From Candidatus Epulonipiscium sp. (lineage in GTDB: Bacteria > Bacillota_A > Clostridia > Lachnospirales > Cellulosilyticaceae), in NCBI GenBank assembly GCA_012841565.1, contig DUUM01000334.1, positions 1 to 35,128 of the forward strand: a DNA stretch of 35,128 nt, in the 5' to 3' direction. Positions within the stretch are counted from its first letter, which is position 1. Every line of letters begins with the position of its first letter. A program made the translations under genes and the position numbers. Positions 6,240 through 13,799 of this stretch are shown piece by piece. The notes beneath the pieces were generated by a model. That model was not told the DNA's origin. It made no database searches and saw nothing but the letters and a program-made list of their open reading frames with translations.

Positions 6240-7622
6240 ATGACCATTAGGAAAATGTGGCTGATTGTGTTGAGTTTAATTTCGATCCTATCAGTAGGTA
6301 TAAATACAGTGATACTGACTACTTTGACAGACAAGTATTTTGCTGACTATCTTAAAGAAAGCTATGATGTTCATATTGAACATATACTAGATTATACAAA
6401 AACGGCACTTAGTGATAAAGATATCACTAGCAAACAGATGAGTGTTGAATTAGAAAGCCATCTAAATGATCCTATTATCCAAATCAAAGTATATAGCGCT
6501 GATGGCGACTTGCTTGTTAATGTTGATGATGATTACCATATTACAGGGAATAAGATGAGTGGTCACATGGGCGGCGGGAAGATGGGGAATATGATGAGGG
6601 ATTCCTCAAATGAAGTGGCACAGTATGAAGTTGTTGATGATGGTAAGGTGATTGGTATATTAAATGTAACTTTGCATAGTGTAGCGGAAAATTCTTTTGT
6701 TGCTAGGCAGTTTAAGAGTTCATTGTTTATTAATAGCACCTATGCGATTCTCATTTCCACAGCTATCTCAATATTTATTGGGTTTTTTATTAGCAAGAAA
6801 ATGAGCAGTTCTTTAAGAGATACTGCAAAGATTGCTGCTGATATCCAATTGGGTGAAATAACACCGATAAAAAGCACATCCATAAAAGAAATATATGCTA
6901 TTAGAGAGGGCTTAGAGGAGCTTGATTCTAGACTTAGACTAAAACAAAAAAGCAGGCAAGTACTTGTTGATCAACTAGTACATCAAACAAGGACACCACT
7001 GACAATCCTCAAATCCCATCTAGAAGCAATAGAAGATGGTTTAATAGAAATTAATGAAGAAGAGATAAAGATGTTTCAAAATCAAATCGAAAATATTACA
7101 ACTATTATTGCAAATATGAGCGGTATGATTGATGCCAGTAAAGAAACAGATGTCATCAATGTTGAAGGTTTTGAAATAAATCAAATGTTGAAACAGATTA
7201 TCATTGGATTGAAAGCACAATTTACTAAAAAAAACATTACACTTGAGTTAGTTTCAAATGATAAACTCATGGTTTATACAGATAAGAATAAACTCAGTCA
7301 GTCTATCTATAATATCCTGACAAATGCCTATAAATATACTAATGAGAATGATAATGTTAGGGTAAGTTTCATACATCTGGATAACAAAGTAATGATTAAG
7401 ATTCAAGATACTGGTATTGGTATAGCAACAAGTGAGATTGACAAAATATTTAATGCATATTATCGAGGCTCTAAGGCCATCCATATAGAAGGGGATGGTA
7501 TAGGATTATATATAGTTAAAGATAACATTGAAAAAATAGGTGGTAATATTAGTGTTACATCAAAGCTAAAAGTTGGAAGTGCCTTTACTATTGAAATCCC
7601 TGTTAGTTATGATAAAGAGTGA
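6240..7622 (+). CDS. Membrane sensor histidine kinase with Met/His-rich sensor loop and HQTRTP box
   Basis: A kinase of about 460 residues. Helix 1 (about 8-28) and helix 2 (about 165-186) bracket an extracytoplasmic domain. Near residues 107-120 this domain holds a loop with M107, H110, M111, M116, M119 and M120 (numbered from the GTG at 6237), a composition typical of Cu(I) or Ag(I) binding. The phosphorylation box reads LVHQTRTP, so the acidic residue that normally follows the His is Gln. The HATPase domain is intact (NILTNAYKYT, DTGIGIA, GDGIGLY). The ATG at 6240 was chosen over the GTG at 6237 because GGGGGTGA then has better spacing. The sensor loop suits the copper-type genes upstream. 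Confidence 0.92.
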   Translation: MTIRKMWLIVLSLISILSVGINTVILTTLTDKYFADYLKESYDVHIEHILDYTKTALSDKDITSKQMSVELESHLNDPIIQIKVYSADGDLLVNVDDDYHITGNKMSGHMGGGKMGNMMRDSSNEVAQYEVVDDGKVIGILNVTLHSVAENSFVARQFKSSLFINSTYAILISTAISIFIGFFISKKMSSSLRDTAKIAADIQLGEITPIKSTSIKEIYAIREGLEELDSRLRLKQKSRQVLVDQLVHQTRTPLTILKSHLEAIEDGLIEINEEEIKMFQNQIENITTIIANMSGMIDASKETDVINVEGFEINQMLKQIIIGLKAQFTKKNITLELVSNDKLMVYTDKNKLSQSIYNILTNAYKYTNENDNVRVSFIHLDNKVMIKIQDTGIGIATSEIDKIFNAYYRGSKAIHIEGDGIGLYIVKDNIEKIGGNISVTSKLKVGSAFTIEIPVSYDKE

Positions 7623-7646
7623 TTATATATTTAAAAAGTTTAAACC

Positions 7647-7658
7647 AGGAGTACTCCT
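7647..7658 (+). repeat. 12-base perfect palindrome AGGAGTACTCCT
   Basis: It lies in the gap after the second kinase with no promoter hexamers nearby. It may be an operator, a short hairpin or chance. The rest of the 250-base gap holds the terminator and promoter listed separately. Confidence 0.3.
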
Positions 7659-7768
7659 AATTAAGGTTTTTAAAAGAAGATAGAAAATACTACTAAGAGC
7701 AATACAAAAGAATTGTGTGGGAAGTACCTAGGCAAATAGGTAGAGGAATTGTAGGGTGAATTATATAG

Positions 7769-7799
7769 GGCAATCAGAGACCATCTGAGTGCCTTTTTA
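7769..7799 (+). terminator. Rho-independent terminator before ywbE-like gene
   Basis: GGCA-a-TCAGA / TCTGA-g-TGCC stem around GACCA, followed directly by TTTTT. One mismatched pair interrupts the stem. Confidence 0.8.
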
Positions 7800-7820
7800 T
7801 GTACGATAAAAATGATTTTA

Positions 7821-7829
7821 TGCTATAAT
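7821..7829 (+). promoter_or_regulatory. Extended -10 promoter of the ywbE-like gene
   Basis: TGC-TATAAT lies about 45 bases before the ATG and shortly after the terminator. The -35 region is weak. Confidence 0.6.
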
Positions 7830-7872
7830 AAGCATTAAGGTCTAGAATCAAAGAAAGATAGGAGAAAATCAT

Positions 7873-8067
7873 ATGGACGGAACAAAAAGAAGCAATATTA
7901 AAATAGGATCTGACGTAATGGTCGTACAAAAACAAGATCAGGGCTCTGGAAAACTAACACAAGGTACAGTGAAAAAAATTCTTACGAATTCCCAGCAGCA
8001 CCATCACGGTATTAAAGTTATGCTAGAATCAAATATAGTAGGCCGGGTAAAAGAGGTCAAATCATGA
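7873..8067 (+). CDS. YwbE-family small protein
   Basis: A 64-residue protein matching the YwbE family (begins MDGTKRSNIKIGSDVMVVQK; later HHHGIKVMLE and GRVKEV). The family is widespread in Firmicutes and looks like a small beta-barrel of the KOW/SH3 kind. Its function is unknown to me. A GGAG site precedes the ATG, and the stop overlaps the start of the next gene by 4 bases (ATGA), so the two are coupled. Confidence 0.88.
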   Translation: MDGTKRSNIKIGSDVMVVQKQDQGSGKLTQGTVKKILTNSQQHHHGIKVMLESNIVGRVKEVKS

Positions 8068-8468
8068 GGGATGAACCATCAAAGCCTCTTAAAAAAATGG
8101 AAAAGTTGTTAAAGATTTTTATTGCATGGATTGAGATTGGTTTGGCAGTACTGGTTATTGGAGCCGTCTTAATAAGTTGTAAAGATATCTTAGCTCTTAT
8201 TTATGAAGTGTATGTATCAGAACCTAAGATATCATACGTCATGTTACAAGGGGTACTATCTCATATCTTATTAGTAGTAGTAGGCCTTGAACTTGCCCTA
8301 ATGTTGATTTCCCACTCAGCAGCTAATGTGCTTGAGGTAATCTTATATGCAATCGCAAGGAAAATGCTCATTAGTAGCACCAATACAATGGATATTGTAT
8401 TAGGTGTTATAGCCATAACACTCATATTTGGAGTTGATAAATATCTGCATAGCCAAAGGCAACTTTAA
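8064..8468 (+). CDS. PsiE-like four-helix membrane protein
   Basis: A 134-residue protein with four predicted membrane helices (about 16-38, 55-80, 85-100 and 107-125). The segment VVVGLELALMLISH followed by VLEVILYAIARKML and LGVIAITLIFGVDKYL matches the phosphate-starvation-inducible PsiE family. The biochemical role is unknown. It overlaps the YwbE gene by 4 bases. Family membership rests on my memory of the motif order, so it is fairly but not fully sure. Confidence 0.72.
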   Translation: MRDEPSKPLKKMEKLLKIFIAWIEIGLAVLVIGAVLISCKDILALIYEVYVSEPKISYVMLQGVLSHILLVVVGLELALMLISHSAANVLEVILYAIARKMLISSTNTMDIVLGVIAITLIFGVDKYLHSQRQL

Positions 8469-8525
8469 CGCAGTGATGGATAGATGAGATTATAAGATAA
8501 ACAAGAAAAAATGGAGGCTAAAAGG

Positions 8526-9710
8526 ATGAAATATAACATATCAAATACAGCTCAAAATGCAAAAGCATCAGAAGTAAGAGAAATCCTAAAACTAACCCAA
8601 ACCCCAGAAATTATCTCTTTTGCGGGAGGACTTCCAGCACCAGACTTATTTCCAGTAGCAGATATTAAAAGAGTAATGGGTGAAGTACTAGATCAGGATG
8701 GATTCGTAGCTTTGCAATATACAACAACAGAAGGTAACGACGATCTTAGAAACGCCATTATCAATCAAAGGCTTAAGCCGTTTGGTATGGACGCTACCCT
8801 AGAAAATCTTATGATTACATCAGGTTCTCAGCAAGGCTTAGAACTAACGGCCAAGATGTTTATCAACCACGGGGACACTGTTATTGTAGAAAACCCTACA
8901 TATTTAACAGCTATTTCCCCGTTTAAATCCTACGGGGCTGAGCTAGCGACTGTGGATACAGATGATGATGGCATCATTATAAGCGATTTAATTCATACAA
9001 TCGAAACTAATGAAAATGTTAAGTTTATCTATTTAATACCTGATTTCCAAAACCCAACAGGACGATGTATGAGTCTAGAGCGTAGAAAACAGGTAGTGGA
9101 AATTGCAGAAAAATATAAAATTCCTGTAATAGAAGACTCACCTTATGGAGAACTTGTTCTAAGCGGAGAAAAACTGCCAACGATTAAAAGTTTTGATAAA
9201 CATGGATATGTTATTTATCTAGGAAGTTTCTCTAAAGTATTTTGCCCAGGATTTAGAATAGGATGGATATTAGCAGATTCAGCATTAATTGAAAAATATG
9301 CTATTTTAAAACAGGGAGTAGACCTTCAAACATCAACAGTAGACCAGATGATTGTAGCTAGATATATGATGGCATATAACTTAGATGATCATATTGAAAA
9401 AATCAAAGCACTTTACAAAAGCAGAAGAGAGTGTATGCTAAATGCAATTGAACAATATTTTCCAAAGAATGTTGAATACACAAAGCCAAGAGGTGGATTA
9501 TTTATTTGGGTCATCCTACCAGAAGGGCATGATAGTAAGGAAATATTAAAAAAAGCCATTGAGCAAAAAGTAGCCTTTGTACCAGGACAATCCTTTTATG
9601 CACACGGCAATGTAACTAATACCTTTAGGCTGAATTATTCTAATATGCCTGAAGAGAGAATAAAAGAAGGTATTCAAAGACTTGGTGCCATACTAGACGC
9701 CGTTTTATAG
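8526..9710 (+). CDS. PLP-dependent class I/II aminotransferase (2-aminoadipate/aromatic type)
   Basis: A 394-residue fold-type I aminotransferase. K237 in GSFSKVFCPG forms the Schiff base with PLP; N176 (QNPTG), D204 and Y207 (EDSPYG) and R244 (FRIGW) are the other cofactor residues, and R372-region residues (FRLNYS) should bind the substrate carboxylate. The set fits the LysN/ARO8-like group that takes aromatic or branched-chain amino acids or 2-aminoadipate; the exact substrate is not decided. The ATG at 8526 is preferred because GGAGG at 8513-8517, which is itself just inside an upstream ATG at 8511, is its ribosome binding site. No MocR DNA-binding domain is present. Confidence 0.9.
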   Translation: MKYNISNTAQNAKASEVREILKLTQTPEIISFAGGLPAPDLFPVADIKRVMGEVLDQDGFVALQYTTTEGNDDLRNAIINQRLKPFGMDATLENLMITSGSQQGLELTAKMFINHGDTVIVENPTYLTAISPFKSYGAELATVDTDDDGIIISDLIHTIETNENVKFIYLIPDFQNPTGRCMSLERRKQVVEIAEKYKIPVIEDSPYGELVLSGEKLPTIKSFDKHGYVIYLGSFSKVFCPGFRIGWILADSALIEKYAILKQGVDLQTSTVDQMIVARYMMAYNLDDHIEKIKALYKSRRECMLNAIEQYFPKNVEYTKPRGGLFIWVILPEGHDSKEILKKAIEQKVAFVPGQSFYAHGNVTNTFRLNYSNMPEERIKEGIQRLGAILDAVL

Positions 9711-9722
9711 TTGTTACAAAAA

Positions 9723-9763
9723 AACAAAGGCCATTAGCTTTGAGCTAATGGCCTTTGTTTTTA
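9723..9763. terminator. Bidirectional terminator between the aminotransferase and the HPr-like gene
   Basis: Perfect 17-bp stem AACAAAGGCCATTAGCT / AGCTAATGGCCTTTGTT with a 3-base loop, A-rich on the left and T-rich on the right. It serves both converging genes. Confidence 0.93.
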
Positions 9764-9800
9764 TTTTTCATGATAGGAAAGTTCTACTTTCCTTACCGAT

Positions 9801-9817
9801 GTGTCAGACACCTTTTT
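9801..9817. repeat. Short inverted repeat GTGTC-A-GACAC with T run
   Basis: A tight 5-bp inverted repeat followed by C and TTTTT, just beyond the stop codon of the HPr-like gene. The stem is too short to be a convincing terminator beside the strong one at 9723. It resembles short dispersed repeats (GGTGTCTGACAC) I recall from Firmicutes genomes. Confidence 0.3.
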
Positions 9818-9818
9818 A

Positions 9819-10055
9819 TTAGTCTAGAAAAGTCATATATTCTTTTAGAGCTTTAAAGAGCTTAGTTGTATCCACATCGTCATCTACAACAATATACATA
9901 GGTTCATTTAAACCAAGTATAAATAGTCCTAAAATAGATTTTGCATCTACCATACCACTGTCACTGTGTATCCATACGTCGTAAGGATATTGAGTAACGA
10001 TATAGTTGATTTTTTGAATATCATTGATATTGTTTACTTGAATTTTAGTTTTCAT
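9819..10055 (-). CDS. HPr-family protein lacking the phosphorylatable histidine
   Basis: A 78-residue protein with the HPr-like fold pattern. The segment VDAKSILGLFILGL matches the HPr helix that carries the regulatory serine (KSIMG). The GLHARP active-site motif near residue 15 is missing, so it cannot act as a normal PTS phosphocarrier from EI. Such proteins are common as stand-alone genes in Clostridia and have no settled role. The start at 10055 was chosen because GGGAGATGA lies about 8 bases upstream; a longer reading from 10073 would begin inside that site. It has its own promoter and converges on the aminotransferase. Confidence 0.8.
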   Translation of the reverse strand: MKTKIQVNNINDIQKINYIVTQYPYDVWIHSDSGMVDAKSILGLFILGLNEPMYIVVDDDVDTTKLFKALKEYMTFLD

Positions 10056-10099
10056 AATAAAATCATCTCCCATTCATATATATTAGTTAGTGTACCCAT

Positions 10100-10128
10100 A
10101 TCATACTACGAAATCAGAGGTTTGGAAA
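10100..10128 (-). promoter_or_regulatory. Probable promoter of the HPr-like gene
   Basis: On the minus strand TTTCCA-N17-TATGAT, about 45 bases before the start codon. Both hexamers deviate from consensus. Confidence 0.5.
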
Positions 10129-10167
10129 TCCTTATTTAAAAGTATTCTAGATAAAACTATATAAATA

Positions 10168-10188
10168 TGATATAATTGATATTATCAA
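10168..10188 (+). promoter_or_regulatory. Extended -10 promoter with a palindrome over the start site
   Basis: TGA-TATAAT at 10168-10176 is an extended -10 element. The perfect palindrome TTGATA-T-TATCAA (10176-10188) overlaps its last base and the expected transcription start, the position of a classic repressor site. The -35 is not evident. Confidence 0.5.
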
Positions 10189-10300
10189 AGACTGCAAATC
10201 AGTCGCAAAGAAAGAGGCTTAATAATGAGTGCTCTAGTAATAGAGAATTCTGGGCTTACCCACAAACAGTTCGTACCTTAGCGTAGCACCTTAGCAAACG
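10189..10300 (+). ncRNA. Structured 5' leader of the GNAT gene, unassigned RNA element candidate
   Basis: Three consecutive hairpins start at the predicted 5' end of the transcript: GACTG-CAAAT-CAGTC (10190-10204); GAGT-g-CTCTA-GTAA-TAGAG-a-ATTC (10227-10250); TGGG-CTTA-CCCA (10251-10262). They are followed by two copies of ACCTTAGC (10275-10282 and 10288-10295). The leader is about 150 bases long, unusually long for this gene-dense region. No riboswitch class was recognised, although GCAAA and GGGCTTACC recall fragments of the c-di-GMP-I motif. Function is unknown. Confidence 0.35.
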
Positions 10301-10338
10301 CATATATATAGGTGATATTACAGAAAGGACTGTTATTT

Positions 10339-10944
10339 GTGGAGATTATGGAAATACAGTGTGCAAAAAAAGAGCATGCTGTTATGCTTTCAGAGTTAAT
10401 TTATAGTACGGAAAAAGACCCGGAGGCTATCTGGGGATATGGCAGTAAAGAAGAAGTGTTAAAGAGGTTAACCAAGCTCGTTAAACGAACAGATACAAGA
10501 TATAGTTATAAGTATGCAAGAGTAGCCATAGAAAATGGCAGAATATGTGGCGCAATGATTGGCTTACCACATAACAAGCTAAGCAATTTAGATGACTATA
10601 CAGGTAAGGTTATATTTGAACTTCAACAAGGTGTTTGGGGTAAATTACGGTGGTTTTTTACAGCCCTTAGGGGTACGAATATGAAAGAGTCAGAATCAGG
10701 AGAGTACTATATTGCCAACTTAGCGACATTTAGTTGGGCAAGAGGTAAGGGCATTGCTACAAAACTCATGCTAGACGCAGAAAAAACAGCCCAAGATTAT
10801 GGACTTACCAAGTGTTCGTTACTCGTTGACCAGGAAAAACCAGCAGTTGTTCGTTTATATGCAGGACTTGGCTATGAGATTAAAGAAGAAGTAGTAGAAG
10901 AACAAAAATATTATAGGATGATTAAACCATTAGAAGCAGCATAA
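10339..10944 (+). CDS. GNAT-family N-acetyltransferase
   Basis: A protein of about 201 residues of the GCN5-related acetyltransferase fold. The acetyl-CoA binding loop is seen in LATFSWARGKGIATKLMLDAE, here with R-G-K-G-I-A as the pyrophosphate loop, followed by the C-terminal LLVDQEKPAVVRLYAGLGYE, which is typical of the family. The substrate is unknown. Start choice is uncertain: a GTG at 10339 has AAAGGA at 10 bases; an ATG at 10348 has GGAG only 3 bases away; a GTG at 10312 lacks a site. The stop codon lies in the loop of the terminator. Confidence 0.88.
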   Translation: MEIMEIQCAKKEHAVMLSELIYSTEKDPEAIWGYGSKEEVLKRLTKLVKRTDTRYSYKYARVAIENGRICGAMIGLPHNKLSNLDDYTGKVIFELQQGVWGKLRWFFTALRGTNMKESESGEYYIANLATFSWARGKGIATKLMLDAEKTAQDYGLTKCSLLVDQEKPAVVRLYAGLGYEIKEEVVEEQKYYRMIKPLEAA

Positions 10945-10957
10945 GCTGCTTCTTTTG
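10932..10957 (+). terminator. Terminator overlapping the end of the GNAT gene
   Basis: AGAAGCAGC / GCTGCTTCT perfect 9-bp stem with loop ATAA that contains the stop codon, followed by TTTG. Confidence 0.8.
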
Positions 10958-11042
10958 TATTATAGGGCGTGTTATTCTTGCCTTTTTTTGGATTTAAGCT
11001 TATTATTAAAGGATAAATATTTAAAAAAATAGGAGGGATTTG

Positions 11043-12623
11043 GTGAAGACAGTAAAAAATAAATGGATAGTTGTATTATCTATCATCATCATGTGCACCA
11101 TAGCCAAGCCAGCATTAGTTTATGCCGCAGGTATGGTTCCAAGCACCATTCGGGTAGGGCTCAGATCAGCTTATAGTGACAAAGTCAGTATTGATGTAAA
11201 AAACACTGAAATAGAGATTGGCTACGAGGCAGATAATCGGTTTATACCACAAGGAACCCTTATTTCAAACACAGGATTTATAATGAAACCAAACCAAAAG
11301 CAGTACTATAGTGCAAGAGAAACGTTTTATACATATAACGAAGCAGCCTATTCAGTTCTTGCATACAACCAGCAAGGAGTAGGTGCTGTAGTGGCATATA
11401 GTGGTCCTGGAAAATGGGGCGTATATTTAGAGGAAAATACAGGGATTACAAGCCCAGTACAAAGTCAAGGCACTGAAATTATAGTTCAAGATAGTTTAGG
11501 GAAAGACCTGCTTATTTGTGAAAACAATGGATTTGCCCCTGTCTTTGCAGGAAAAAGTAGAAGCCAATCCTTTGATTTAACAGAGTTATCAAAAGGTGTC
11601 TATAGAGGGTGGTTTGAATTTAAACGTAAAGGGAATACCCTTACGGCAATTAATATTGTGGACTACGAAGACTATTTATACGGTGTTGTTGCAGCTGAAA
11701 TGCCAGCAAGTTGGCATATGGAAGCACTAAAAGCCCAAGCCGTAGCAGCTAGAAGTATGTCTATCTATCAGCAAAATAAATATCTTAAAGATGGTTATAA
11801 TGTATGTGATACAATCTATACCCAGGTATACAAGGGATTTAGCGGGGAATATCCAAGAAGTAATCAAGCTGTCGATGAAACAAGAGGGATGGTTGTTACT
11901 TATAAGGGTAAAATAGCAGAGACCTTATTCTTTTCCACAAGTGGTGGGTACACAGAGGACCCAGAGAATGTATGGGGGAATCCAATAGCTTATTTAAAAG
12001 CAGTACCAGATCCTTATGAAACAGACCCAGAGGGTAAACCATGGACAAGAACCATCACTTTAGCAGAAATTGATACTTGTTTGGCGAAGCAAAATATTTA
12101 TATTGGCAAGGCACAAGGGATAAAGATTAATTCCTACACCCCTGCAGGACGTGTCAGTGAACTTGAAATTATAGGAACATCAGGAACTTACAAAATTGTT
12201 AAAGAAAATGTTCGTACGTTTTTTGGAAGTACGAATGGTGGATCTTTAAGAAGTAGAATGTTTTCTTTAGGAAATGCAGAAAGTATAATCACGGAATCTA
12301 CAACAAAACCTTTAGGAAATCTTGCGGTTTATAGGGGAGAACTCCCTCAGTATATTATGGGAGCCAATGGGAAGATAGTACCAGTCGGTCAGTCTATCAT
12401 AGTAGAAGGCATCGGCGGACCCGTTGCTTACGGCAGCGTTGGGGCAACATCTAATAGTAGCCAAGGAGCTCATGCAGCTTATGGGACAATTATTATTTCA
12501 GGAGAAGGTTATGGACACGGTGTTGGCATGTCACAATCAGGTGCTCATGGAATGGCAAGGGCAGGGTATACTTATAACCAGATTATAGAATACTACTACC
12601 AAGGTGTACAGGTTCAAAGATAG
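11043..12623 (+). CDS. SpoIID/LytB-domain cell-wall protein, secreted
   Basis: A 526-residue exported protein. The N-terminus (VVLSIIIMCTIAKPALVYAAG) is a signal peptide with probable cleavage after AYAA-type residues near 29. The SpoIID domain holds INIVDYEDYLYGVVAAEMP, whose Glu matches the catalytic acid of SpoIID, a peptidoglycan lytic transglycosylase that acts on denuded glycan strands. The domain ends in GEGYGHGVGMSQSGAHGMA near the C-terminus. The GTG at 11043 was chosen because AGGAGG then has 6-base spacing; TTG at 11040 is too close. It may be a vegetative wall protein or amidase enhancer rather than the engulfment SpoIID, which usually lies beside other spore genes. queA follows after 9 bases. 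Confidence 0.88.
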   Translation: MKTVKNKWIVVLSIIIMCTIAKPALVYAAGMVPSTIRVGLRSAYSDKVSIDVKNTEIEIGYEADNRFIPQGTLISNTGFIMKPNQKQYYSARETFYTYNEAAYSVLAYNQQGVGAVVAYSGPGKWGVYLEENTGITSPVQSQGTEIIVQDSLGKDLLICENNGFAPVFAGKSRSQSFDLTELSKGVYRGWFEFKRKGNTLTAINIVDYEDYLYGVVAAEMPASWHMEALKAQAVAARSMSIYQQNKYLKDGYNVCDTIYTQVYKGFSGEYPRSNQAVDETRGMVVTYKGKIAETLFFSTSGGYTEDPENVWGNPIAYLKAVPDPYETDPEGKPWTRTITLAEIDTCLAKQNIYIGKAQGIKINSYTPAGRVSELEIIGTSGTYKIVKENVRTFFGSTNGGSLRSRMFSLGNAESIITESTTKPLGNLAVYRGELPQYIMGANGKIVPVGQSIIVEGIGGPVAYGSVGATSNSSQGAHAAYGTIIISGEGYGHGVGMSQSGAHGMARAGYTYNQIIEYYYQGVQVQR

Positions 12624-12632
12624 GAGAACGCA

Positions 12633-13667
12633 ATGAAAACATCAGATTTTTACTTTGAATTACCAGAAGAAATGATTGCCCAAGATCCTTTAATGGATAG
12701 GACACAATCAAAACTTATGGTTCTAGGCAAAAACAACGGCCACATAGAGCATAAACATTTTCACAATATTATTGAATACTTAAACCCAGGGGATTGCCTG
12801 GTCCTTAATGATACAAGAGTTATTCCTGCTAGATTATACGGCGCAAGAGAAGGCTCAGGGGGGAAAGTAGAAATACTACTCCTAACGCGCTTAGGCGCAG
12901 ACCGCTGGGAAGTACTGGCTAAGCCAGGGAGAAAAGTTAAACCCGGCAATAAGATAGTTTTTGGCACAGGAGAACTGACTTGTACAGTAGAAGAAATCAT
13001 TGATGATGGTAAACGAATTGTACAGTTTGAATATGAAGGTATATTTGAAGAAGTCCTAGACAGACTAGGGGAAATGCCGTTGCCACCTTATATTACTCAT
13101 AAGCTAGAAGACAAAGAAAGATACCAAACCGTTTACTCAAAAAACAACGGAAGTGCAGCAGCCCCAACAGCAGGCCTTCATTTTACCGAGGATTTAATTT
13201 CAAGTATAAAAGAAAAAGGTGTGAAGGTTGCCTATGTAACCCTTCATGTGGGCCTTGGAACCTTTAGACCTGTTAAAATCGACAACTTGGAAGACCATGA
13301 TATGCACTCTGAGTTTTATATGATTGAAAAAGATCAAGCAGATTTAATCAGTGAGACCAAACAAAAAGGTGGCAGAATCATCTCTGTGGGAACCACAAGT
13401 ACAAGAACACTTGAATCTTGCACAAATGAGGAAGGAATCTTACAGCCAGGAAGTGGCTGGACGAAGATATTTATTTATCCAGGATACACCTTTAAGCTAG
13501 TGGATTGTCTCATTACTAATTTTCACTTGCCAGAGTCTACGTTGATTATGCTAGTGAGTGCCCTTGCAGGTAAAGAAAGTGTTTTAAATGCTTATGAAGT
13601 AGCCGTTAAAGAGCAGTACAGATTCTTTAGCTTTGGTGATGCTATGCTAATTACCAATTCAAAATAG
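12633..13667 (+). CDS. queA: tRNA preQ1(34) S-adenosylmethionine ribosyltransferase-isomerase QueA
   Basis: A 344-residue protein matching QueA along its whole length, beginning [18 protein letters not shown]. Other family segments are [31 protein letters not shown] and [10 protein letters not shown]. The enzyme uses the ribosyl group of SAM to convert preQ1 in tRNA to epoxyqueuosine at wobble position 34 of GUN anticodons. A GGAGAA site overlaps the stop of the SpoIID gene, so they form an operon. The usual partner tgt is not adjacent; a terminator follows queA directly. Confidence 0.97.
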   Translation: MKTSDFYFELPEEMIAQDPLMDRTQSKLMVLGKNNGHIEHKHFHNIIEYLNPGDCLVLNDTRVIPARLYGAREGSGGKVEILLLTRLGADRWEVLAKPGRKVKPGNKIVFGTGELTCTVEEIIDDGKRIVQFEYEGIFEEVLDRLGEMPLPPYITHKLEDKERYQTVYSKNNGSAAAPTAGLHFTEDLISSIKEKGVKVAYVTLHVGLGTFRPVKIDNLEDHDMHSEFYMIEKDQADLISETKQKGGRIISVGTTSTRTLESCTNEEGILQPGSGWTKIFIYPGYTFKLVDCLITNFHLPESTLIMLVSALAGKESVLNAYEVAVKEQYRFFSFGDAMLITNSK

Positions 13668-13685
13668 GTGGATTAAAATAAGAAG

Positions 13686-13720
13686 ATGCCCATAGGTCTA
13701 TTAAGACTGTGGGCATTTTT
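13686..13720 (+). terminator. Terminator after queA
   Basis: Outer stem ATGCCCA / TGGGCAT with further inner pairing GTCT / AGAC, then TTTTT. Confidence 0.88.
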
Positions 13721-13727
13721 CGAAATA

Positions 13728-13758
13728 TTGACATTTAATAGCATAATTGTGGTAAACT
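13728..13758 (+). promoter_or_regulatory. Promoter of the acyl-ACP thioesterase gene
   Basis: Consensus -35 TTGACA at 13728-13733 and an extended -10 TGG-TAAACT at 13750-13758. The 19-base spacing is long; GGTAAA at 17 bases is an alternative. Confidence 0.65.
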
Positions 13759-13799
13759 AAAAAATAGAGAAACTAAAAAAGTGCAAAGAGGAGACGACA

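Noticed and set aside
7755..7800. Possible T-box element (AGGGTGAATTATATAGGG before a hairpin with T run)
   Set aside because: The T-box sequence AGGGTGGNACCGCG is absent, there is no specifier stem, and the downstream gene is not amino-acid related. It is a plain terminator.
9712..9818. Gene-sized minus-strand extension or small RNA between the converging genes
   Set aside because: Only the bidirectional terminator and a short repeat are present; no promoter was found.
10190..10262. Match to the c-di-GMP-I (GEMM) riboswitch
   Set aside because: GCAAA and GGGCTTACC resemble fragments of the motif, but the GAAA tetraloop stem and the GGACGCAAAGCC junction are not present in order. Kept only as an unassigned structured leader.
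12761..13000. Opposite-strand open frames inside queA, nadA, aroC and other genes
   Set aside because: They lack ribosome binding sites and family resemblance and mirror well-supported genes.
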